Shown here: positions 1 through 6,112 of the stretch, piece by piece | Position numbering within the stretch: position 1 is the stretch's first letter | Layout of the letters: the number at the start of each line of letters is the position of its first letter | Assembly (NCBI GenBank): GCA_022837595.1 | Contig: JALHFX010000099.1 | Location: 1 to 8,118, forward strand | Origin: Propionibacterium sp. | GTDB lineage: Bacteria; Actinomycetota; Actinomycetes; Propionibacteriales; Propionibacteriaceae | Reading direction: 5' to 3' | DNA length: 8,118 nt | The notes under the pieces: model-generated | Told to the model about the DNA's origin: nothing | Databases searched by the model: none | What the model saw: the letters and a program-made list of their open reading frames with translations, nothing else | Position numbers and translations under genes: made by a program

Positions 1-1
1 T

Positions 2-715
2 TTTGGTGTGCATTGGCGTGAGGGCGGGCGCGTCAATCCGCATCGTTTCACCAATGGCATGGTCGATGCGGCAGCAAGGTCCGGGGCGCTGGTCTTCGGT
101 GATTCCCCGGTGGAAAGCTGTATGCCTGCCGGCCGTCGCTGGTGTGTTCGCACGCCGCACGGAGGCGTCACGGCTTCAACCGTGGTCCTATGCACGAACG
201 GTCATGCAGACAACGCATTCTTTCCCGAACTAGCTGGCACCCACTATCCGTTACTGGCCTGCGGCGTCGCCACCACGCCGCTCCCCAAGCCGTTGCTCGA
301 TGTCATCGACCCCGGGCGGGTAGTCATGTCCCAATATCCGCTGGGCCTCTTCCCGCTGGTTCTTGATGGAATGAACCGCCTCATCAGCGCGACCATTCCT
401 GCGCCGGGGCGGGCGAACGATGCCGGGCGCACAGCCAATTCGGCATCAGCCTATCAGGCTGGCAGCCCCCGTCTTTACAGGGTGGCCGATGGCGTGTTCG
501 CACTGCTGAACTTCGGCGCCGGCGGCAATGTAATTGGCCCGCTGCTGGGTATGAATCTCGCCCACGCGCTCGCCGATGACCGTCATCAGGATCTAGTTCT
601 GCCCATGCAGACGCCGGTGAGCATCGCATCGCCCGGGCGCTTCGAGTGGAAGATGCGTCATCTCATGATCCCGCTTGCGCGCTTCATCGATGGTCTCGGT
701 GGATTGCGCATCTGA
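2..715 (+). CDS. FAD-dependent oxidoreductase, DAO family, C-terminal part (5' end outside window)
   Basis: The reading frame is open from the left edge, so the N-terminal dinucleotide-binding part lies outside the window. The visible segment reads HWREGGRVNPHRF... and then a strand with LCTNGHAD, as in DAO-fold amine and amino-acid oxidases (DadA, PuuB type) just before the substrate domain. Near the C-terminus, GVFALLNFGAGGNVIGPLLG followed by a helix with NLAHALA corresponds to the closing FAD-contact motif of the family. These enzymes oxidise an amine or amino acid with FAD. The substrate here cannot be read from the sequence. Between RLISATIP (about base 402) and RTANSASAYQ (about base 427) only some 9 residues remain, where relatives such as PuuB carry about 40, including a Trp-Gly motif. 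The gene therefore looks internally deleted and may be non-functional. The family call is fairly sure; the deletion is inferred from remembered relatives. The protein ends 122 bases before the insertion sequence. Confidence 0.75.
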   Translation, partial: FGVHWREGGRVNPHRFTNGMVDAAARSGALVFGDSPVESCMPAGRRWCVRTPHGGVTASTVVLCTNGHADNAFFPELAGTHYPLLACGVATTPLPKPLLDVIDPGRVVMSQYPLGLFPLVLDGMNRLISATIPAPGRANDAGRTANSASAYQAGSPRLYRVADGVFALLNFGAGGNVIGPLLGMNLAHALADDRHQDLVLPMQTPVSIASPGRFEWKMRHLMIPLARFIDGLGGLRI

Positions 716-837
716 AGCGCGCGTTTCATCACGCCTTTTCGTTTTCGTAACGTACCGGATAGTGCCGGTGTCACGCTGCCTTCACCTGGAGCATGCGACA
801 ACCTGGCCGCAAGCTCCGGCTTCAGCCTGGATGATGT

Positions 838-857
838 TTAGCAGGGTGATGCAGAAG
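838..857 (+). repeat. left terminal inverted repeat of the IS5-family element
   Basis: This 20-base end matches the inverted complement of 2101-2120 with two mismatches, at the ninth and seventeenth bases. It marks the upstream boundary of the insertion sequence, 64 bases before the transposase start codon. Confidence 0.85.
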
Positions 858-920
858 TCCGTGAACGATCCGAGAAGCTGCTTGTCATAGAGGCATCTCC
901 AGACCCATTGCCCTGCAACG

Positions 921-1963
921 ATGCGCGGCCAACTCGCCCCCCAGTCCTCGATGTTCCACTACTTCTCGCCGGAGTCGCGTGTGCCGGCGGATCACCCGCT
1001 GAGACGGGTGAAGCGTTTGGCGGACCGTGCCCTGGCCACCATTTCTGCGGAGTTGGACGCGTTGTATTCGTCGGTCGGCCGCCCGTCGATTCCGCCGGAG
1101 CGACTGCTCAAGGCGCAATTGCTGATCGCGCTGTATTGTTCCGCTGGTTCCTCGACATGGATCTCGAGAGCCCGACGCTGGACCAGTCGAACTTCAGCCG
1201 CCTGCGCGAGCGCTTGGTCGCCACCGACGTGGCCCGACGCTTCTTCGACGAGGTCGTCAATCTGGCTCGAAAGCAGAAGCTGCTGTCCTCGGAGCACTTC
1301 ACGGTCGACGGCACGCTGATCGATGCCTGGGCCTCGTTCAAGAGCTTCAAGCCCAAGGATGGCACTCCGCCCAAGGACGGTGACGACGGCACGAGCATGG
1401 TCGATTTCAAGGGCGAGAAGCGCTCGAACGCCACGCATCAAAGCACGACCGATCCCGAGTCCCGCCTCATGAGACAGGGCAAGAGCCAGCCGGCCAAGCT
1501 CAGCTACGGCGGGCATGTGCTCATGGTGAATCGCAACGGGCTGTGCGTCGATATCCTCATCACTGAATCGACCCAGGCCGAGCATCGTGCCGCGCGGCAG
1601 CTGCTCACTCGCGCACGACGACGGCACATTCACCCCAAGACGCTCGGCGCCGACAAGGGCTACCACGTGAAGGAATTTGTCGGGCACTTGCGCGAGCACG
1701 CGGTGCGACCGCACATCGCGCGCATCAAGGATCGGAAGACGCCCGGCCTCGATGGGCGAACCACCCGGACCGAGGGCTACCGGGTCAGCCAACAAAAGCG
1801 AAAGCGCGTCGAGGAGATCTTCGGTTGGTTGAAAACGGTCGGCGGATTGCGAAAGACCCGTTTCATCGGCCAGGCGAAGACGCAGATGGCGGCCTTCATT
1901 TCCGGTGCCGCATACAACTTGCTCCGAATCGCGAAGTTGAGCGTTTCGGAGGCGAAGGCATGA
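921..1963 (+). pseudogene. IS5-family transposase, broken by an internal deletion and frameshift
   Basis: Two frames join into one protein. From ATG 921 to about 1135, 72 residues form the N-terminal DUF772-like region (FSPESRVPADHPLR, then GRPSIPPERLLKAQLL). From about 1136 to the stop at 1961-1963 the protein continues in another frame with FRWFLDMDLESPT. Relatives have roughly 16-17 more residues at this join (a stretch like SVRSER..CEQL.YN after LIALY), so about 46-49 bases are missing. The catalytic DDE domain is otherwise intact: first Asp in FTVDGTLID (codon 1307), second Asp in LGADKGY (codon 1652), and Glu in the R-x3-E-x6-K signature RKRVEEIFGWLK (codon 1811). The lost segment links the N-terminal domain to the catalytic core. 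Since the downstream frame has no start before the catalytic core that would restore the N-terminal part, active transposase is unlikely without recoding. A long antisense open frame over this gene is a shadow. Confidence 0.88.
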
Positions 1964-2100
1964 GCGCAGGCGCGCAAACGAGCCTTCGTGGTCTCCGTTG
2001 CGGCCACGCAGGCAATTCGGACGCGGTGCGAAAGTCATTCCGGAAAACGATGTCACGATGAAATTCGACCTGAACCTCAGTGATGGCGCGGTACCGCCGG

Positions 2101-2120
2101 CTTTTGCATCAGCCTGCTAA
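2101..2120 (-). repeat. right terminal inverted repeat of the IS5-family element
   Basis: This is the partner of 838-857, with 18 of 20 positions identical in inverted orientation. It lies 137 bases after the transposase stop codon. That distance is rather long for a compact IS and leaves a stretch (1964-2100) in which I recognise no gene. Confidence 0.85.
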
Positions 2121-2176
2121 GGGCTGACCCTTCGTTAATCGGCTGATTTCTTGCCTGCAGACACCCCATTTTCGGC

Positions 2177-2773
2177 CTAGTGCACATCTTCCCAGCCGGT
2201 GATCATCGCCTTGATGTGGGCCAGCGGCGTATGCCCGGCCGTCGCCAGATACACATGTACGATCAGGAAGGCGAGCATCAGGAATGCGCCCACCGTGTGC
2301 GCCGTGGCAACCTGCTGCAAGCCCAAGCCGGCGGGCAGGCTGCCCTGCAGGGAGCCCCAGAACAGGTACACCAGGCCGCTGATCCACACCAGCGGGTTGA
2401 TGAACAGCTTCACCCCTAGGTAGGCGAGACGTTGCAGTGGGTTGTGCTTGCGCTCCTGCGTCACCTTGTAGGGGTGTGGCGCACCGATGAAAATCCCATA
2501 GGCGTAGTAGCGCACCATACGGTCGATGTTACTGACGGTCGGGATGTAGTGCTTCCATTGCCCGGTGGTGAAGTGCCAGAAGATCGCCAGGATCCAGAGT
2601 GCGATCAGCAGCCATGCGGCAATCTCGTGGATCTCTACCGCCTTCCGGAACCCCACCAGCCCATGGCTGCCGTGGATCGCAAAGCCGGTAAACAGCAGCG
2701 TGATGATCAGCCCCGCCTGCGCCCAGTGCCAGAAGCGCTCGAAGCGGGTGAAGAGGTAGAGGCGCTCGTTCAT
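2177..2773 (-). CDS. membrane cytochrome b subunit (b561/hydrogenase type), partner of the octaheme cytochrome
   Basis: The 198-residue protein belongs to the four-helix diheme cytochrome b group that includes NiFe-hydrogenase and thiosulfate-reductase b subunits. It opens with the typical TRFERFWHW motif. Helices lie at roughly residues 18-34, 51-66, 119-139 and 157-176. Candidate heme-ligating histidines are H16, H67, H159 and H173, with H49 also near a helix. A KHNPLQ motif (109-114), typical of the loop before the third helix in this family, is present. It probably sits in the inner membrane and passes electrons between the quinone pool and the octaheme protein encoded directly upstream. 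The ATG is one base after the stop of that gene, with a clear AAGGAG seven bases before it, inside the upstream gene. This implies one transcript and coupled translation. The direction of electron flow and the exact partner reaction are inferred. Confidence 0.88.
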   Translation of the reverse strand: MNERLYLFTRFERFWHWAQAGLIITLLFTGFAIHGSHGLVGFRKAVEIHEIAAWLLIALWILAIFWHFTTGQWKHYIPTVSNIDRMVRYYAYGIFIGAPHPYKVTQERKHNPLQRLAYLGVKLFINPLVWISGLVYLFWGSLQGSLPAGLGLQQVATAHTVGAFLMLAFLIVHVYLATAGHTPLAHIKAMITGWEDVH

Positions 2774-2774
2774 C

Positions 2775-4379
2775 TCAGTGCTCCTTGCGGTGGGCGTGCT
2801 TGTTGCGCGTCAGGAAGCGCAGGCCGCCATGCCCCGCGACGCCCAGCAGAATCAGACCTGCCAGCCCGAAACCCAGCCTGTCGAGCAGGCCAGAGCGGTC
2901 GCGACCGGGCATCCACACGCCCGGCACGCCTGCTAGGCGGCCGTTGTCGGCATGGCATTGGGCGCACTCGAGCGCCTTCTCCTTCGGCGCCACCATGTGC
3001 GTGATCGGCCATAGCATCGAGGTTTCGACGAAATCGAACTTGCCGCTGTAGGGCTGACCGGTCGCTTCCGCGCCGGCCTTCAGGGCCTTGGCCCAGTCGA
3101 AGTTGAACCAGAATGCGGTGTCGTCCGGCACGGCCGTGTGGGGCACCAGCAGCGTCAGGTGTTCGGTGTCGTAAGGTTGCTTGCCGTGGAAGGTCTTGAC
3201 CGGCCAGATCCGCGCATCCGCCGCACCCGGCGTACCGTGGAAACTGTTGACCTCGACCCGCTTGGAGGGATCGATCCTGGTGTCGGGCTGCGTGTAGCTG
3301 ACCTTGCCGTCGAACCACAGGTAGTCAGGCGTGACGCTCTCGCCGAGGACGAAGTCGCCCTTCTTGCTGTCGTAGATGACGTGGCCCTTCTCGTCCTTGT
3401 TCTGGAAGGGCTTGCCTTCGGGTGTCAGCTTGCCGGCGGTCGACCAGTCCCATCCCATCTTGGTTGGTACGCCACCGCGCGCGAATTCGGGGATGTGGCA
3501 CGTCTGACAGGCCAGCGTGCGCGTATGGTCATTGAGCCGCTCGGCGTGGGCGAAGCCGCCCTTGTGCGGACGCTCGCCATGGCAAGCCTGGCACGTCGCC
3601 GGGTTACGGTCGGTCTTCTCGCCGCGAATGATCGCGCCATGCGGATCGGCGCCGGTCATGCTGATACGGCTGCCGGCCACCTTGTGCTGGTCGGTCTTGT
3701 GGCAACTCGCACAAGTGAAGTTCAGTCCGTCCACTGCCATGTGCACGTCGAGCTCCTTCGACGGCTTGTTGAGCGAAGAGTCGAGATCGCCATGCTTCAC
3801 GCCATCGCCGCCCCCACCATAGTAGTGACACGCGCCGCAGGTCTGGCGCGACGTCGCGCCTACGTTTTGCGCAACCTTTGCCAGATTGACGGCCTCGACG
3901 AACTTGCCCGACTTGGCCGGGAACTCAGTGCGTTCATAAGGCGGATGTCCGGCAAAGCCAGCCAACTTCCGGTATTCGCCTGTGTTGTGACAGGCAAGAC
4001 AGTCGACCTTCTTCTCGTCCTTGAAGTCGAAGCTCGCGTCCTTCCAGCCGTAACCGATGTGACAGGACTGGCAGAAAGGTTCGTTGGAGCGGTCGCCGAT
4101 GCAGAAGCCGTTAAGCATGGTTTTCTTGCCCAGCTTCTGGCCGGTATCCGGATTTACGTATTCCCAAGTCCAGTGCCGCGTCGCCATCACCTGCTTGGCG
4201 GCCTCGGTGTGGCAGGCAAGACAGGCAGCGGTCACTTCCTCGCCACTCGTGAAGGGGCCCTGCAGTTCCTTGAACTTGGTGTGGTCTGCTGTGCCGGTGG
4301 CGGCCATGGCAACGGATCCGAAAGCCACCGTCGCGATGACGATAAGCGATCTAGCAAAGCCGTGTAGTCGCGTCTTCAT
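2775..4379 (-). CDS. octaheme c-type cytochrome of the tetrathionate reductase (OTR) family, membrane-anchored
   Basis: The 534-residue protein has eight CxxCH heme c motifs, with the heme histidines at about residues 57, 107, 131, 185, 227, 267, 295 and 476. The long gap before the last motif and the overall spacing fit the octaheme cytochromes described from Shewanella as octaheme tetrathionate reductase. In that family one heme has a lysine ligand and is the catalytic site. Family members reduce tetrathionate, and nitrite and hydroxylamine in vitro. Residues 1-26 form a Sec signal peptide (basic start, hydrophobic core, ending in AMA), so the hemes are attached in the periplasm. A hydrophobic segment near 503-519 followed by a basic tail (RNKHAHRKEH) looks like a C-terminal membrane anchor. 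The ATG has GGGAGG a few bases before it. The neighbouring cytochrome b gene is its likely electron partner. The physiological substrate is uncertain. Confidence 0.88.
   Translation of the reverse strand: MKTRLHGFARSLIVIATVAFGSVAMAATGTADHTKFKELQGPFTSGEEVTAACLACHTEAAKQVMATRHWTWEYVNPDTGQKLGKKTMLNGFCIGDRSNEPFCQSCHIGYGWKDASFDFKDEKKVDCLACHNTGEYRKLAGFAGHPPYERTEFPAKSGKFVEAVNLAKVAQNVGATSRQTCGACHYYGGGGDGVKHGDLDSSLNKPSKELDVHMAVDGLNFTCASCHKTDQHKVAGSRISMTGADPHGAIIRGEKTDRNPATCQACHGERPHKGGFAHAERLNDHTRTLACQTCHIPEFARGGVPTKMGWDWSTAGKLTPEGKPFQNKDEKGHVIYDSKKGDFVLGESVTPDYLWFDGKVSYTQPDTRIDPSKRVEVNSFHGTPGAADARIWPVKTFHGKQPYDTEHLTLLVPHTAVPDDTAFWFNFDWAKALKAGAEATGQPYSGKFDFVETSMLWPITHMVAPKEKALECAQCHADNGRLAGVPGVWMPGRDRSGLLDRLGFGLAGLILLGVAGHGGLRFLTRNKHAHRKEH
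2781..2786 (-). promoter_or_regulatory. ribosome binding site of the cytochrome b gene
   Basis: On the minus strand AAGGAG lies seven bases before the ATG at 2773. It is inside the last codons of the octaheme cytochrome gene. This fixes the start codon and supports coupled translation across the one-base gap. Confidence 0.75.
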
Positions 4380-4384
4380 CGCAG

Positions 4385-4390
4385 CCTCCC
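4385..4390 (-). promoter_or_regulatory. ribosome binding site of the octaheme cytochrome gene
   Basis: GGGAGG on the minus strand ends five bases before the ATG at 4379. It supports this start, which also gives a complete signal peptide. Confidence 0.7.
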
Positions 4391-4412
4391 AAGTTGAGAA
4401 GAATCATCTTTC

Positions 4413-4420
4413 ATTCTATA
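4413..4420 (-). promoter_or_regulatory. possible -10 promoter element before the octaheme cytochrome gene
   Basis: The 76-base gap between the MBL-fold gene and the octaheme gene holds an AT-rich TATAGAAT on the minus strand, about 34 bases before the ATG. TTGACG (4446-4451) and TTGAAC (4432-4437) lie upstream, but their spacers to TATAGA are about 25 and 11 bases, so neither makes a standard -35 pair. If real, the promoter is activator-dependent. The octaheme gene may instead be read through from upstream. Confidence 0.3.
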
Positions 4421-4455
4421 CACACCACCAGGTTCAATCTGCTGTCGTCAAGGTC

Positions 4456-5088
4456 TTACGGGAGCTTCTGAAAACCCGGCGGGCGCGCACGCGCCCCATG
4501 ACGCTGGGCCGTCTCGGTCATGAACGCCTCCCTTCCACGGCTTAGGATCGATGCATACCTCTGTCGAAGTTCCGCCAGCGTCGCAACATGTCGACCACGT
4601 ACCGGATGCGCGGGAAAAACGAGTGTCGAATCCGGTAAAGTGAAGACGCGCCGCGTAAGACTATCGAAGAGGCGCCCAAGATCGGCTTGGTGCTCGGCTG
4701 AGATACATGAGCCAAAGTTAAAAAGATCACCGCATAGAAGACGATCACGCCACAGGTAACTGACACAGCGTGGGGTATGACCCGGCGTCGCCATAGGTCG
4801 AAGCACCTCTCCCCCGAAAACAATCTGCATGGTCTCAGCATCATTGACGTGAGGCGAAAGCAAGGCGCCCGTGCACACACACAGCCTTGTGCAATCATCC
4901 CTGTCGTCCTCATGGACGTGTGTACGCAATACCCGAAGCAGGCGGAAACGGTGTTCCGCGAGCAGAGCGAGAACCACATCGACACACGACCGCGGCGGAT
5001 CGACGATGACGGAGACGCGTTCGTCCGGATCACTCAGCAGGTAACCAATCAGCCCTGTGTCACGACCTTCGATCGCCTGGAAATGCAC
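4456..5088 (-). CDS. MBL-fold protein related to persulfide dioxygenase (ETHE1-like), diverged active site
   Basis: The 210-residue protein matches the persulfide dioxygenase layout along its whole length: an MHFQ..EG...GYLL start, THVHEDD at 56-62, ATPGHTPRCVSY at 100-111, CGDLF at 119-123, and LPDSTLVFPAHPVRGRHVATLAE near 151-173. In ETHE1-type enzymes, which oxidise glutathione persulfide to sulfite with a mononuclear iron, the metal is held by the first His of HxHxDH, the His of TPGHT and the Asp of TGDA. These correspond to H57, H104 and D121 and are kept. The last His of HxHxDH is Asp here (D62), the GCGRTDFQ segment is replaced by GSCISAEHQ, and the YPGH glycine is Ala. The start is GTG with AGGGAG nine bases before it; an ATG five bases upstream is out of frame. 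The gene lies 76 bases before the octaheme gene on the same strand, which suggests a role in sulfur handling. Whether it is catalytically active is unclear. Confidence 0.8.
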   Translation of the reverse strand: MHFQAIEGRDTGLIGYLLSDPDERVSVIVDPPRSCVDVVLALLAEHRFRLLRVLRTHVHEDDRDDCTRLCVCTGALLSPHVNDAETMQIVFGGEVLRPMATPGHTPRCVSYLWRDRLLCGDLFNFGSCISAEHQADLGRLFDSLTRRVFTLPDSTLVFPAHPVRGRHVATLAELRQRYASILSRGREAFMTETAQRHGARARPPGFQKLP

Positions 5089-5097
5089 GACATGGTT

Positions 5098-5103
5098 CTC
5101 CCT
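5098..5103 (-). promoter_or_regulatory. ribosome binding site deciding the GTG start of the MBL-fold gene
   Basis: AGGGAG on the minus strand lies nine bases before GTG 5088. The frame is open upstream for only 17 more codons, up to a stop at about 5140. No ATG occurs in frame there, so GTG is preferred; it also places the start where relatives begin. Confidence 0.55.
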
Positions 5104-5162
5104 AACGACAGCAAAGACGGCCGACGACTGAAGTTCGTCTTATCAGTCCGCGGCTCGCTTTT

Positions 5163-5209
5163 AGCCCGGACGCGTTAGCTGCTTCGATATGCTGCAACGC
5201 AGTCCGGCT
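5163..5209. repeat. long imperfect inverted repeat (hairpin) upstream of the MBL-fold gene
   Basis: The arms are 5163-5182 and 5191-5209, with the 8-base loop ttcgatat. Pairs include GCGTT (5172-5176) with AACGC (5196-5200) and CGGAC (5167-5171) with GTCCG (5202-5206), plus GC pairs nearer the loop and an outer AG/CT. That makes about 17 pairs with single-base bulges at 5177, 5201 and 5165 and one T-T mismatch. No T-run follows on either strand, so it is not an ordinary intrinsic terminator. The order GTT...AAC is the reverse of an integron attC site. Confidence 0.6.
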
Positions 5210-5410
5210 CGCGGACCCGAAGCAATTCTCGCGCCATAACCAGCTCACAGCATTCACCATGCGTCGCTGATGGCTTTCGAGGCAACACGAGGCTCACGCG
5301 CCTCGCAGGACTAAGGGACGGCCTGCCATTTTGAGTTTCTTCTGGCGCAGAATTGGCATGATTGGCAGTTTCGAAGCAAGAAGGTGTCGGTGCTGCGTAA
5401 TGGCGATGAC

Positions 5411-6112
5411 CTATCGCAGTGCGTTCGGACGATCGGCGACGACTGTCCCGTCGATAAGCTCGATGACGCGATCACAACGCTTGGCGAGACGCGGATCGTG
5501 GGTCACGATCAGAAAGCTCGTCCCCAGCTGCTCATTGACCTCGCGCAGCAGTGCAAAGACCTCGTCTGCCGAGTGCGTGTCGAGGTTGCCGGTGGGCTCA
5601 TCGGCCAGGACCAGCGAGGGCGCCATCATCAGTGCGCGGGCAATGGCGACGCGCTGCTGTTGCCCCCCGGATAGCCGATTGGCAAGCTGCTGCCTGCGCT
5701 CCGCCAACCCCACCCGTGCGAGCAACGCCCCTGCCCGTGCAAACATGGCCGCATTCGGCCAACCAAGCGCGACCAACTGCGGCATGGCAACGTTTTCTTC
5801 GGCGGTGAAAGCGGGTATCAGGTGATGGTGCTGGAACACGAAACCGATGCGCTGCCCGCGCAAGCGCGTCAGGCCGGTATCATCCAGCGCAGAGGTCTCC
5901 TCACCGTCGATCACCAGGCGACCCGCAGTGGGGCGGTCGAGCAAGCCGATCAGGTTGAGCAGCGTGCTCTTACCTGAACCGGACGGGCCGATGAGCGCTG
6001 CGAACTCACCACGCTCGAGGCGCAGATCGATGCCATGTAATACCTCGTACTCGGTATCGCCGCTGCCGTAGGCCTTGCGAATCCCCTCAAGGTGCAGGAC
6101 GGGCTCAGCCAC
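5411..6112 (-). CDS. ABC transporter ATP-binding protein, MacB/LolD type
   Basis: The 233-residue protein is a complete ABC ATPase. It has Walker A GPSGSGKST (42-50), the Q-loop glutamine Q94 in FVFQHHHLIP, signature LSGGQQQR (147-154), Walker B ending LVLADEP (D171, E172) and switch histidine H205 in VTHD. The spacing and the DEPTGNLD string are those of the MacB/LolD/FtsE group, which works with FtsX-type permeases in mechanotransmission-type export, not substrate transport through the membrane. It starts at GTG 6112, overlapping the last 8 bases of the permease gene, so translation is coupled; only a weak purine-rich site (gtggtgg) precedes it. It is the last gene of a three-gene operon and powers the adaptor-permease complex from the cytoplasmic face. 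The transported substrate is not evident. An internal ATG start cannot be excluded, but it would remove the N-terminal strand. Confidence 0.92.
   Translation of the reverse strand: MAEPVLHLEGIRKAYGSGDTEYEVLHGIDLRLERGEFAALIGPSGSGKSTLLNLIGLLDRPTAGRLVIDGEETSALDDTGLTRLRGQRIGFVFQHHHLIPAFTAEENVAMPQLVALGWPNAAMFARAGALLARVGLAERRQQLANRLSGGQQQRVAIARALMMAPSLVLADEPTGNLDTHSADEVFALLREVNEQLGTSFLIVTHDPRLAKRCDRVIELIDGTVVADRPNALR

Larger units (their letters stand above)
838..2120 (+). mobile_element. IS5-family insertion sequence, about 1.28 kb, defective
   Basis: Terminal inverted repeats are visible: 838-857 on the left and the reverse complement of 2101-2120 on the right match at 18 of 20 positions (core gcaggSTGATGC). 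They enclose a single transposase gene that has both the N-terminal DUF772-like part and the DDE domain typical of IS5-family elements. If the outer four bases are target duplication, the left copy is ttta and the right copy is ctaa. These do not match, although both fit the YTAR type of target used by the IS5 group. The element lies between an oxidoreductase gene and the 3' end of a cytochrome b gene, and its right end is 56 bases past the cytochrome b stop codon. Since the transposase is frameshifted, the copy is probably immobile unless an intact relative acts in trans. Confidence 0.85.
5089..5410. other. intergenic stretch of 322 bases without a recognisable gene
   Basis: The stretch lies between the MBL-fold gene (leaving leftwards) and the 3' end of the ABC export operon. 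No frame of convincing protein character is present; the longest plus-strand frame here runs on as an antisense shadow of the ATPase gene. The left half holds the hairpin and alternating 5-mers described separately. The right half has only a small hairpin (GAGGC/GCCTC around 5290-5306). No T-run terminator is seen for the ABC operon. The stretch presumably carries the promoter of the MBL-octaheme-cytochrome b cluster, but I cannot point to a clear -35/-10 pair. Confidence 0.5.

Noticed and set aside
782..970. Minus-strand open stretch crossing the left IS end, reading like a hydrophobic C-terminus (LLNIIQAEAGACGQ)
   Set aside because: It has a stop just upstream, no ATG start, and runs across the IS boundary into the transposase gene, so a real gene fragment is unlikely.
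992..2056. Open frame of 354 codons on the minus strand
   Set aside because: It lies fully antisense to the transposase, whose DDE motifs are clear on the plus strand. The composition is that of a GC-rich shadow frame.
3138..4367. Open frame of 409 codons on the plus strand
   Set aside because: It is antisense to the octaheme cytochrome with its eight CxxCH motifs. The protein is a low-complexity Val/Ala/Arg shadow with no recognisable domain.
4542..5178. Other open frames on both strands overlapping the MBL-fold gene
   Set aside because: They show no family features, while the 4456-5088 frame matches the persulfide dioxygenase pattern from end to end.
5172..5200. Possible integron attC site because of GTTAGC and GCAAC at a hairpin
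   Set aside because: An attC site has AAC on the left and GTT on the right of the palindrome. Here the order is reversed, and no integrase or cassette genes are present.
5163..5209. Intrinsic terminator for the neighbouring genes
   Set aside because: The stem is strong, but neither strand has a T-run after it. The run of four T lies on the wrong side for the plus strand and reads as A on the minus strand.
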